Below, in pieces: positions 54,211 to 64,000 of a stretch of 64,000 bases of DNA (positions are counted from its first letter, which is position 1; every line of letters begins with the position of its first letter). Below the pieces are notes generated by a model. The model was not told where the DNA came from. It ran no database searches and worked only from the letters and a program-made list of their open reading frames with translations. Source of the DNA: Agrypnia vestita. Lineage: Eukaryota > Arthropoda > Insecta > Trichoptera > Phryganeidae. Both the position numbers and the translations under genes were made by a program. The stretch lies in assembly GCA_016648135.1 (NCBI GenBank), contig JADDOH010002610.1, forward strand, positions 80,654-144,653, written 5' to 3'.

Positions 54211-55357
54211 TACTATTAGAATCAGCTGTATATTGAGCTCAATTTACAACAGAATCGAACACCGAAAGCATACAGAATTGTCCGCAATACTTAACGAGTT
54301 CCTGCCTAAATTAAAATTCGACGATCGGCCCTCTCCTGCCTTGTAGTCTTATCTGGTATCCTTTGCCAAAAAGATCTTGAGATCGCGAAATGACTCAGCG
54401 ACTTTCCACCCTTTCTAGAAGTGATGCGGTAAATTGTGGCGTACATGTGATATGTGAATGGCTTTCGATGCGCATTTTAGATTCCTATCACTGTTAAAGA
54501 GTTATATTGTGACAAATGTTCATAAAACGTCAAATAAAATAAAAAATGTAGGAAAATGTCCATTAACCTAAGAATATGTCTTTTACATAGTGAATTTAGA
54601 TAGGTACATGAATATAATCGATTTTTTTTTTTAAATTTGAGTTATATTTTTTCAATACCGTATTCGCGTTTATTGTTTTCAGTTAGGTTGCACATTCCTT
54701 TTTGGTAATAAATTATATTTTTAATATAATAACTTTTTATCTAACCTGCTGCATACAGTATTTGGGTATATTCAAATTAGTTTGTATGGTATCAAAAGAA
54801 TCGTGGCTTGACCGTTATAATATAACATTGTACAGTTAGTCAATTTTGACGTAATGCACATTTTATAAAATAAGTACTAATATTTTTAAAAGTTGGTAGA
54901 AATTAGTTTTTTATACCAAACAAGTAATTTTTAAATATCACTTTTCTCAATGTAACTTTGTAACTTGAACCAAATTTATGAAATAGAAAAAAATTATCGA
55001 TAGTAATATACAAAAGCATTTAGCCCATCACTAGTACTGTGTCATAAGATGCGTAAGTGCGAGCGAGAGCTCCATCGGGCCTCTCTTTAACATAATTTAT
55101 GAGCCGAGTCGTCATCCAAAGTGTACAAATATTAAATGAAATTCAATATTTCTGCTAATAATTATAGAAAATGGACGGGTCGTTCGACATATTTAGTATT
55201 GAAATAAAGCGTATAGTTTATACAAATCTTTAAAGGGAGTCCATTTCAAACTTCAATAGAGACGACAGTTACAAATTATAAAATAAATAGCAATCCGTTT
55301 TCACAACTATGATTTCAACTTTAGTGCGACGCAAAAAATCCCGAAGACATTGTCAGT
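54211..55357. other. No recognisable feature
   Basis: AT-rich intergenic sequence; no supported gene or repeat. Confidence 0.35.
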
Positions 55358-55549
55358 TTATTTTGCATCAATAGCTAACGTAACGATCCCGAGTATGGAA
55401 AGAAGCGACACACCTCCAATTAGTGCATACAATCTGCGGCCGCGCAATAAATAATTATTACGTCCCTGACTCCCTCGGCGAGAGGACACACTCTTGAAGA
55501 CACTGTGATAAGACTCCTCCGAAACGTCGAGAATCGTATCTCTATACAT
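55358..55549 (-). CDS. Candidate small single-pass membrane protein or first exon
   Basis: The 63-codon minus frame has a mixed, non-repetitive composition. It has a polar N-terminus with S-E-E-S-Y-H-S-V-F-K-S and S-S-R-R-G-S. A basic R-G-R-R then precedes a hydrophobic run L-Y-A-L-I-G-G-V-S-L-L-S-I-L-G-I-V-T-L-A, and it ends I-D-A-K-stop. The positive-inside pattern fits a type II or tail-proximal membrane segment. It may instead be the first coding exon of a longer type II protein spliced upstream of the stop. No family recognised. A nearby out-of-frame ATG four bases upstream weakens the start. Confidence 0.35.
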   Translation of the reverse strand: MYRDTILDVSEESYHSVFKSVSSRRGSQGRNNYLLRGRRLYALIGGVSLLSILGIVTLAIDAK

Positions 55550-55974
55550 CCATACGATTCCTATAAAATATCCATTTTATTTCATACAAAATAAAGAGAG
55601 TGTAACATGTATATAACAAATATGAAAATAAAATTAGAACCTGGGAAAAGAAAAGGATTTAATAAAGAAATAAAGTCACCCGGTGCATCTGATTGACGCG
55701 GGGACAGTGGGAGATCATCAACCCCCGTGGGGAAAAAGATAACACAAAGACAAAAGCGCAGAAAGGGGTGCTCTTGCTGCCGAAGAAGTCGGCACCAGCC
55801 ACACTAGCTCCAGTGTAACAGGATAATGTAACAAGTATACAAAACAAGATAAAAGACCGTAATTTAAAACAATATAAGTAACAAAATGAAAAGCGAAGAA
55901 AATCAAAGCAATTGTAAACATAAGTGCATTTTTTTTGGGTCGAAATCAATTGGTCCGCAACAAGTACTCGTCCT
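55550..55974. other. Unassigned; possible retroelement 5' fragment
   Basis: Contains a GC-richer segment (GACGCGGGGACAGTGGGAG, GAAGAAGTCGGCACCAGCC). The 96-residue minus frame is Phe/Cys-rich and not convincing. Confidence 0.3.
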
Positions 55975-56600
55975 CTCCACTCCTCTCAGTCACCTGCCAG
56001 CCTCTTCATTTCTCGGTAGGTGCTACAGCGCACATCTCCGATAATCTGGTCTACGTAGCTTAATCTCGGGCGGCCTCTACGATTGTTGCCTTCGACATTT
56101 CCCTCGACGATGGTTAAAAGCAGGCCCGGATGCCTTATATTATGGCCTAATCCAAATTGCTCGCTGTTGGGCGATTCCGTTAAGGAGCCGCCTCTTTTCG
56201 CCCACCCTGCTCGACACCTCGTCGTTTCGGATATGTTCTGACCGATGGATCCTCGCCATGCGCCTGTAGTACCACATCTCAAAGGTCGCTAGCCTCCCGG
56301 ACATGCTCTGGCCGACAAATCTATGTTGGGGGATTCCAGGATTTTGGATTTTTTGTTGAAGGCGACTCTTGCTGTTGTATTCTGCTTGTGACGTCAGCCT
56401 CTGAGCGGCCATCTTGGGAAATTTTGCTACCCAAATATGTGAATTCTTTCACTTGTTTGATAGCGACGCCACTCAAAACAACATTTGTCGACACTTCTTC
56501 TCTTCCAACAACCACGCACTTTGTTTTGTCTCGGTTTATTTTCATGTTGTATTTATCTGCCAAAACATTTTCCATCTTTCTCAGAGTCTCGTTCAATTCT
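55975..56600 (-). pseudogene. LINE ORF2 fragment (post-RT region), frameshifted
   Basis: Minus-strand frames together give I-N-R-D-K-T-K-C-V-V-V, F-T-Y-L-G-S-K-I-S-Q-D-G, then F-E-M-W-Y-Y-R-R-M, R-R-L-L-N, and R-R-G-R-P-R-L-S-Y-V-D-Q-I. That is the order expected after the RT catalytic core of an insect LINE. At least two frameshifts separate them, so it is dead. Confidence 0.85.
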
Positions 56601-56880
56601 TGTTCTTAAGTGCATGAAGCAGAATAAAAAAAAAGAGAAACAAATTGGCGAAAAATGTCAATAATAGGGAGGACATTAAAAATATTCAGAAAAAAACTTG
56701 AGCATTTATTTTCCTCGCCGATACATCGAATCAGCGCGCGCGCTGACCGCAGAGTGGTTACTAAGTACGCAAGATTAATTTAAATAATAAAAACATTACT
56801 TTGCACAGGGGCGGACTTCGAACCTGGCCCCAAGTTTTGGCCTCGACGGTCCTCGCTTCAATGTGTAAAACTGAGTATTA

Positions 56881-57642
56881 AGCCGTGTATTCACTAGGGG
56901 ACAAATTGTCCCTCAACAGCACGCGCGGCATAGAGTCTACGTGACGTTGCAACGTCGTGCACTGTCCCGCGACCTCGCGCACAACATAGCGCGGCATTTC
57001 TACGTGCCGTGGCAACGTTGCCATGCGCACGGTACCCGAGCGTACTCACTGCAACATTCCGCGGAGCGTCAGTACCACGTGGTATGTTTACAAGTGAATA
57101 CGCATGCGCTGTATCTGTCAAGATGACAATGCGGGGAAACGAAATCGTTCTCGAACTCATCGAGCTATATCGATCGAAGATCGCATAGGATGTCCGTCCT
57201 TCTTTCTCTTTGCAGTAAATAATTTCGCATTCTCCTCTTTTTTCTCCTCTTACTTTTCGATAAACTCATTAACATAAACAGATACGCGGCTATCATCATA
57301 ACCTCATAAGGCGATATATTTCCGCGACGTCTGGAAAACAATAATTATTTGCAAAAAGGACCTTGTTTTTAATAATATTCAATTTACTACAGTAAAACCT
57401 CGTTAATTTGAAATTGCGACCCAAAAAAACATTTCGAATTGCGCGGAACCCCGTTTTCGCCAAATGAGATACCGCAGCTGTCAACATAAGCTCATCGGGT
57501 GACATTTCCGCGACAAGATATGCGAGTCCCGGTGTGTACACGTCAAATGGCCGCGTCATTGTCCCCGAAACATGAGCGTAGATGTTGATGCGACATGCCG
57601 AGCGGAATGTTTCGCGATTTGTCCCCTAGTGAATACATGGCT
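56881..57642. mobile_element. PIF/Harbinger-like non-autonomous element, copy 2 (762 bp)
   Basis: Flanked by TTA at 56878-56880 and 57643-57645. The termini AGCCGTGTATTCACTAGGGG and CCCCTAGTGAATACATGGCT are inverted. Differs from copy 1 (12841-13603) by scattered substitutions, a short cluster near 57484 and one base of length. Confidence 0.85.
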
Positions 57643-57889
57643 TTAAATAGCGTGATTATTGTAAATAATTAAATCTGCTGCAGTATTTCCGGTCACGTAG
57701 CTCATTTCGCTAACAGCGTTTTTTTTTAACGTTTTAGTTGCTGAGATGAGATGCATATTGTAAGACTCTCCAATAAACAACTGAAAAAACTTGTGTTGGA
57801 GAGGAAAATGGTTCGTGAATCACAAGCTATTAAATTTTTTACGTATTCTTTGATATTGGGGCGTTGATTTAAATGGCAATCTACCTCCG

Positions 57890-58440
57890 ATGTATTGCGG
57901 ACCGCCTCTGTTACACGTTACACCATCACGCCGTTTCCCCGTGGGGGCAGGCAGAGAGGATAGAGCGCCGCACTCTTCTGTCCTGACGTACAACTCTCGT
58001 CTCATCCACATTCGTACATCTTCGCATGCAAGTTCGCCGGTTGTTGAGACGTCTAACGGGACCATCTTCCAGTATCTGGCTAATCTGGTCGTGCCACGTC
58101 TTCCGCGGTCGCCCTTTCTTTCTGGCGCCATGAACAGTTGCTTGATGTATCTTTCTTACTGTTCATTCGCTCAACATGCCCAACCTATGCTAAGATCAGC
58201 TTTATATTTATTCCTAATATCTTCATCCTTTACTACTCAAATGGATTTGCCACATATACGTCTCATAGGGATCTCATCTCCACTGCATTAAATCTATCTT
58301 CTGCCAGCTCCAGGCTTCACTTCCATACATCAGTGTTGGTACCAGAATTCCATTATGTATTGCTAGTTTTGTCTCGGTTGACATATTTCTATTAAAAACT
58401 ATTGCGCTCAAAGCACCGTTCACCCTATTCCCCGCAGTGA
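57890..58440 (-). pseudogene. LINE ORF2 C-terminal region, broken
   Basis: Minus-strand reading gives N-R-N-M-S-T-E-T-K-L-A, then I-L-V-P-T-L-M-Y-G-S-E-A-W, V-G-H-V-E-R-M and a C-terminal R-R-S-like tail. Stops and frameshifts are present. Same general tail family as 11681-12031. Confidence 0.75.
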
Positions 58441-58532
58441 TATTATAAATTCATTCGCCTTAATACAATTTAAATAAAATAACCTTGCTGAAGTTTGCAA
58501 CCAGAATTGCATTCATAATTGCACAGTATTTT

Positions 58533-58664
58533 GCTCAAAGACAACTAACTCATTTATGTTACTATGCTCAAAGACAACTAACTCATTTATGTTACTATGC
58601 TCAAAGACAACTAACTCATTTATGTTACTATGCTCAAAGACAACTAACTCATTTATGTTACTAT
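58533..58664. repeat. 33-bp tandem repeat, four exact copies
   Basis: The unit GCTCAAAGACAACTAACTCA + TTTATGTTACTAT repeats exactly. Because 33 is divisible by 3, both strands stay open through it. Confidence 0.95.
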
Positions 58665-59226
58665 GCGACACGGACGCACTCAAGGATTTTGGGTATGTGT
58701 ATAAAGATTGAGTTGGCACGGACAATATTTTAAACTTTTACTTTAATATTATTATAAAAAATAAATGAAATATCCAGCCCTGGCTGTTTTAAAGATAGGA
58801 TAGTTTAATATTCGTTAATTAAAAATGATGGTTCAAGAAAAAACGTATATCTTGGGTAATTTAGACACGTGTGATGATTTGAACACACATACTGACATCA
58901 CCTACCAGCTTAATTATGATGAATCATAATTGTTGTATGTTTTAATGAAGAGTTAATTAAGAGAAATATTGTTAGTAAATCTTTATTTTCAAATTTTGAA
59001 ACGAAAGCAACTTGAAAATAGGTCAGATGTTAAGGGTCACATCACCGTGACATTTTCAATTTTTTTTAAATTTTTTCTTATAGGTTAAAGTTTTAAGAAT
59101 ACACCCTTCTTCTAGAAGGCCTGCCTCGTTACCTTTTCTTGTCTCTCGTGAACCAAAACATTATTGTTTTTGACCTCTTCTTTTTTTTCTCTCTTCCTCT
59201 GATGTCTTGTATTGTTACCGTAAATA
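58665..59226. other. No recognisable feature
   Basis: AT-rich intergenic sequence with a pyrimidine-rich patch near 59170. Confidence 0.35.
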
Positions 59227-59762
59227 CAGGGTTATTTGTAAAACATTAATAACCTCGCGGGACTATACTCCTGCCTTGATTATGAGTCGAAAATGTTCAA
59301 GCCTTCATGACCTAATATCAATAGATATGGAGATATGTGACATCAAAGTTTGCATTTTTTTTCATTATTTCTGACTTATTTTTTGTAAAACGTTGGACTA
59401 TCATTACAGTAACTAATATCAATTATGAAAAATTCGTTTGTTTCAATACAAGTTAAATAAAATGATTAAAACCCCGAAAAAATTCCAATTGGGTGTTTTC
59501 CAATTGGAATTCGAAGGATTTTATTTTTTATTCGACTTGTATTAAAGGGAATGAATTTTTCATACTCGATACAAGTTACTGTAATGATAATCCAATGTTG
59601 TTTTTATGTCGGAAATATTGAAAAAAAAAATGCAAACTTTGATGTCGCATATCTTATTAACTATAGATATTAGGTCATAATAGCTTGAATATTTTCGACT
59701 CATAATCAAGGCAGGAGTATGTATAGTCCTGCGAGGTTATTAATGTTTTCCAAATAACCCTG
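59227..59762. mobile_element. Foldback MITE A, complete copy (536 bp)
   Basis: CAGGGTTATTTGTAAAACAT at the left and TTTCCAAATAACCCTG at the right, each next to TA. Inverted arms of about 240 bp meet at a CCAATTGG centre. TA target and CAGGG end suggest mobilisation by a Tc1/mariner-type transposase. Confidence 0.85.
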
Positions 59763-59814
59763 TATATGACCGTAAATATATAACACTACGAATGTTTATC
59801 CAATAAAAACACCT

Positions 59815-59960
59815 CTACGGGTCGCGTCGCCCTTTACGCGATGTAACGCGGAGACGGCCTCTTAGAGAAAAAATTGTCAACCTGGTGACGTATGAGTAGG
59901 GTCGATTTGTCAGCTTTTGCTCATATAACGACCCTGGGAATGCGGCGGGTGTCCATTCAC
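59815..59960 (-). repeat. Dispersed repeat with CTCATATAACGACCCTGG motif
   Basis: Related to 10441-10640. It makes up part of a 131-residue minus frame (59815-60210) whose repeat-derived 3' portion argues against a cellular gene. Confidence 0.4.
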
Positions 59961-60429
59961 TGTCCATCCGTTTGTTTTCACAGACGGAATTTGACCGACG
60001 AGAATGATATTGCATTTTTTTTTCATAATTTTTGTCAATCAGTTTGTCAAAACGGAATGTAATCCGCTCCAAGTACTTATTCGTACTTCTAATAACCTGG
60101 GTTGCATCATCGCTTCTATATTTTAATATCTTTGTGTATATTAGATAATTTGTTATGCAAATAAAGTTAGTGTATTTTGCAACAGCTAGGAAGATGTAAT
60201 ATATATTCAACGTACTCCAGTGGCACGTGCCTACGGTATGAGATATTCAAGAGTTTCAGTTGAGGTAAATTGCAGTTCTACGTACGAATTGTGAGGTTTG
60301 TATGGTAAGTACCCTTTACAACGACCGATAAATAAATAAATAATTAATATTATGTGTTCTAGGGGGTTCAGGTTATTGCCAAGAAAATGGTTCTTGTGTA
60401 GGAGTGGATTTTTAGATCATAATTGGGAT

Positions 60430-60600
60430 TTAAAACCAAATTTATTAATCAATTAGAAAGACATACAGAAAAATCAAATCCACGAAAAAATATTTGGCTG
60501 CTACCGGGGCATGCGCGTTATCCACGCTACAGCGGCCTCGTACATTTCCGTGAATATATCGACCTTATCTGTAAGTCTCATTTATTAATTGATTAACATA
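60430..60600 (-). repeat. Repeat T with degenerate tRNA-like core, copy 2
   Basis: Minus-strand reading gives ATAAGGTCGATATATTCACG, a decayed core, then AGCCAAATATTTTTTCGTGG. The A and B boxes of copy 1 (20955-21135) are lost. Confidence 0.65.
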
Positions 60601-60741
60601 TATTATGCATTTTTAGAGCAATCCACTTTTTCTGGTACGGTAGGCACAAATTACTTTGTATAACCGCCGCTAGGGCACGCCAGAATTAATTTTTAATTCA
60701 TTTTTTATTTTTGGACACATTTGACACAACACGCATATATT

Positions 60742-60877
60742 ATATTCAAGAACACATTCTTATTGTGAAGTTGCAATTTTTTCAGAACAAAGTTATGTGA
60801 AATTTAAAACCAAATTAATCAAATAGAAATTTCTGAAAAAAAATGCAACTTTACAATACGAATGTGTTCTTGAATAT
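60742..60877. mobile_element. Short foldback element
   Basis: ATATTCAAGAACACATTCTT and AATGTGTTCTTGAATAT are inverted with arms of about 46 bp, continuing through AAGTTGCA and TTTTTCAGAA. Confidence 0.75.
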
Positions 60878-61956
60878 GATAACTGGGATGTCTGCAAGAA
60901 TATCAGCAGCAGTCTTAGGATCAGCACAATACTCTGCAAGTTTTACAGTAAATTAGAAATCTCTGGAAACGTTTAGAATTCGGTCGATCATACTGTAAAC
61001 TTGAAATTAAATTTAATATTTAAATGACGTTTCAGCGGTTCCACAGAAACGAAACCAGATTAATAATTAATAACACAAGAGCGGCGATTCAGTGCGACCA
61101 GCAACAATAAATTAAGAGTGTACCTACCGAGCGATCAGTAGTGATTAAGTGCGATCCTACACAACAAAACAAATTAAAATTAAGGTAAAAAAAAAGTGAT
61201 GACACGGTAGTTTTTTTTATGTTGATCTCAACAAACAGTCGTTGTACTCTTAGAAGGTTATTTTGTTTTATAGATGTTTATTAAAAAAAAATCATAATTC
61301 TTACTAAATCTCTATTTTACTAAAAAAATTATGTATGTGTTAAGTTTAAAGCTACATTTGAGAATATGTTGGTTTATGAAAGATATTTTTTGTTATTGTT
61401 TATAGAAATGCAGAGCTGGCCTTTTATGTAGGAATATATTTTGTATATTTTAATAAAGATATTTTAAAAAAATCATGTGCTTTAAAAAGTAGCCTCCGAA
61501 GCGATGAGTAGTATTAAGCAGTAAAAAAATAACATTATTATTCTAGGGTTAAGGTAACCGTCCACCAAACAAAACATATTAAAAATAAGGTAACCATCAG
61601 GTTATTCGATAACGGGATGTGATTCTGTTGTCGATTTCGGTCCCAGGTCGGCCGAAATGGCGCGGCACTTAAAAACGGGTTAAATCGAGGAAAATAACTC
61701 GATAACCACTGCCAACAAGGATAAAAAGTCCTGTTAACAAATATTTTATCTAGCTCCGTCAAATCTGTCCTTACTGATGCAGGAAACGACTTCCTTTACA
61801 CCGCTAATTAATTATATAATATGAGCTCCTGTTGTGTATCTACCACCCTGTATCGGAAGCGTAGATCCTTTTTAATTAGGTTTTCCTGTTCTCCTACTTC
61901 CCTTATCGATATATTTTTTTCTTTATAACTTTTTTCTATCTCTCTAACGATATTTT
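60878..61956. other. No recognisable feature
   Basis: AT-rich intergenic sequence; no supported gene. Confidence 0.35.
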
Positions 61957-62458
61957 TTATTCCCTTTATATTAACTCGTGGCGTCTGCTTGCTTGCCGTC
62001 AACAAAAACTTTGGATCGATTTTTGACCCTTTTCCAGTGATCCAATCGAGCTGAAACTTGGCAAGTAGACTCGTGGCAAGAAGATCTATCAAATTTTCGT
62101 TAAAAAAATTAATAATTATAGTATAATTTCGGATTTTTAGAAATTTTATTGGATTTTTCAAATTGGAATCATTAGAAAAGTTTAATTATTAGCAACGGCG
62201 GCCCGATAACGTCGCGGAATATTTTCTAAATTTGAATTACTCCGTCGGTATGCATAATAGGTACTTCACTACGAATGTCGAAAATCTAAATTGACTGACA
62301 AATGTTTTTAGAATTTAATCTTCAAAGCATGAAGTATCTTATCAAAGCTCAAAACATCTGACATTTTAGAAATATATTAAATTACGGTAAGTTTAGTGTT
62401 ATGTTATATGTTTTATTTGTCTTTAATTGTTGTTATATTTTACAAAGAAAGGGAGTAT
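61957..62458 (+). mobile_element. MITE C, copy enlarged by internal sequence
   Basis: TTCCCTTTATATTAACTCGT, GCGTCTGCTTG, TTTGGATCGATTTTTGACCC and TAATTATAGTATAATTTC match the family; AGAAAGGGAGTATAATAAAA closes it at 62458. Some 240 extra bases lie in the right half. Confidence 0.7.
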
Positions 62459-62585
62459 AATAAAAACTTGGTTTTTATGGGTTACTTTTTTCTCTATAAC
62501 TCAGATCGCCTGGTGTGTGTGAGGATGAACAAAGGTATTTTGGAGCTTTTTCAAAATTATTTCACAAAGTATAAAAATAGATATG

Positions 62586-62757
62586 CGGACAAGGAATACG
62601 TGTCGCATCGATATTCTTGCTATTTTTAAATTAGGCTAAACGATCGTACTATGAAAATAGGGCTAACTTGCTGGTGTCCATGAATGGGGCTCGAACCACC
62701 GAACACCAGATCTCTAGGTGAGCGTCATGACCACTGCACCAACGAGCTACTCTGGAC
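62586..62757 (-). repeat. SINE S1, copy 3
   Basis: Minus-strand A box AGCTCGTTGGTGCAGTGGTC and B box GGTGGTTCGAGCCCC, then CAAGTTAGCCCTATTTTCAT and GTTTAGCCTAATTTAAAAAT. The best-preserved head of the family in this window. Confidence 0.75.
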
Positions 62758-62819
62758 CTTTGTCCCCAGAGAGATCGTCATTAAGTTATGTGGGACAGGT
62801 GAATATAAAACCTGGTCTA

Positions 62820-62990
62820 AATAGGAATAAAAAAATTTAAATAATTTCAGACGTATTCTAGTGTATATCTTAATAATTCGGATCGATGTCACGTATAACG
62901 GTTTTACTCCATATTGCGTATAAAAAATGAAATTCTTATTACCAGCGTCGATACCTATATATACTGTTTCATAGGGATGAGATATTTCAA
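62820..62990 (+). repeat. Repeat G, 5' part
   Basis: AATTTAAATAATTTCAGACG, TATTCTAGTGTATATCTTAA and TAATTCGGATCG match 24150-24200; the 3' part is missing. Confidence 0.55.
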
Positions 62991-63094
62991 GAACACAATT
63001 ACTGTTTTTTTGTTATCTTCATTATAAGATCATTAATCAAGATATATTATAGTACTCTAGATATATTATAATACTCTCTCTTCTCTGAAATATA

Positions 63095-63250
63095 GTAAGA
63101 CCTGGCACGATCAGATACTACAAGTATTGGAGGATGGCCCTGTTAAAAACCGTAGAACATGTACGAATGTAGCCGAAGCAAATGTGGTGTGTCTAGATAT
63201 AAGAATACGGCGTTCTATCATATCTGCCAGTGGCGTGCAGCGCATACAAG
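63095..63250 (+). pseudogene. LINE tail fragment
   Basis: The frame reads K-T-W-H-D-Q-I-L-Q-V-L-E-D-G-P-V-K, then A-E-A-N-V-V-C-L-D, closely matching the 11681-12031 copy on the opposite strand. Only the last 50 or so codons remain. Confidence 0.75.
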
Positions 63251-64000
63251 CAAAAAAGCTGTGCATTAGTAAAGATTCTGAGAAGCAAATATTAATTAAA
63301 TATTTCTATATTTATAAGAAAAAGTTGATTTAAAATTCTAGCCGTATTTCGTCCAACGGCTAGAAGTTTTATTTTTGACGTTTTCATTTAACGTGACGTA
63401 TCTGTTTTTTTTTTTCGATTTAAAATTGTAGCTGTAATTCGTCCTACGGATAGAAGTTTTATTTCCTACATTTCTGCGCTTAACATCATGTCAATTCTTC
63501 ATTTATTTCGCCAACCAATTTGTTCCACAGATATAGTCAAGTCGAGAAAAAAACCGTGTATTTTTAATGCTGCGAGTTTTGTGTAGTAGCGTCCTTCTTC
63601 GAAAGGTCCTGTGCCAGGCGCACGTCATGCAGAAATGTTATTTTTTCAAATTCCACCCAAAACTTTCGGTGTAAATTTTATGTCTTTTCTGTGGTAAATG
63701 TAAATACGAATACGACAAATATCATCTGTCATCATAATGATATCATAAAATGTTTGATTTATTTTTGTGAAAAGAAACGTATATCTGAAATTAGTATTGT
63801 TCCCGATTTAATTATATATGAATCGTCTTCGAAATATATCGGAATTTTTCGCCGTATTAGCTATATAAAATATTTATTTATTTAGGAAATATTGTTTACA
63901 ATACTTCTTTTATAGTGCAGTTATTTTTGTGGATTGAAGCTACACAAAATAGTTCATTATATATAGTTAATTTTTTTTTAATGTATATACCCTTATATAT
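63251..64000. other. No recognisable gene; short direct duplication
   Basis: GATTTAAAATT.TAGC.GTA.TTCGTCC and GGCTAGAAGTTTTATTT recur about 88 bases apart (63329 and 63417). Otherwise AT-rich. Confidence 0.35.

Noticed and set aside
55659..55949. 96-residue Phe/Cys-rich minus-strand ORF as a secreted peptide
   Set aside because: Composition is low complexity, the overlapping second frame is equally open, and no signal-peptide cleavage context is convincing.
59815..60210. 131-residue minus-strand ORF as a cellular gene
   Set aside because: Its C-terminal part lies in a dispersed repeat related to 10441-10640, and the rest has no recognisable motif.

Overview
This is a eukaryotic, almost certainly insect, nuclear DNA window. 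The background is AT-rich, genes carry GT-AG introns, and the intergenic space is packed with mariner, piggyBac-like, Harbinger-like and hAT-like elements, SINEs and broken non-LTR retrotransposons. The recurrent LINE tail with a W-F-G-H-V-E-R-M motif and the abundant foldback MITEs would fit a moth or butterfly (Lepidoptera), but the order is my inference.

One real multi-exon gene is recognisable. It lies on the + strand: 14 coding exons between 21335 and 34663, with every splice junction GT-AG and every phase consistent, giving 587 residues and a stop. The 5' end (signal peptide exon, reached through a phase-1 intron) is not found and probably lies upstream of the window. The product is a cysteine-rich, N-glycosylated secreted or surface protein. 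From memory it matches the conserved arthropod family annotated only as DUF7042/7043/7044/7045. Its sequence looks like an internal duplication: W-module, CP-module, W-module, then the same order again, with a furin-like basic site in between and a short C-terminal hydrophobic segment (GPI signal or membrane anchor).

Layout. 1-21 kb: intergenic or 5' intronic space with MITEs, a mariner transposase fragment (6.1-6.6 kb), LINE remnants (11.7, 16.0-17.0, 17.9-18.4 and 19.5 kb), two abutting TTAA/TTA elements (12.0-13.6 kb), a 30-bp minisatellite, a GC-rich regulatory-looking block (15.4-15.7 kb) and an orphan heat-shock-type promoter (17.2-17.6 kb). 21-34.7 kb: the gene, most of whose longer introns carry repeats, including a 147-bp tandem repeat in the last intron. 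34.7-41.7 kb: probable long 3' UTR or downstream region, invaded by a deleted piggyBac-like element. 41.7-64 kb: transposon graveyard with a duplicated hAT-like element (48.8-50.3 kb), a foldback element with repeat-built arms (51.7-53.1 kb), the second Harbinger-like copy (56.9-57.6 kb), more LINE pseudogenes, and one candidate small membrane-protein ORF (55.4-55.5 kb, minus).

No rRNA gene, functional tRNA gene or CRISPR array was seen.
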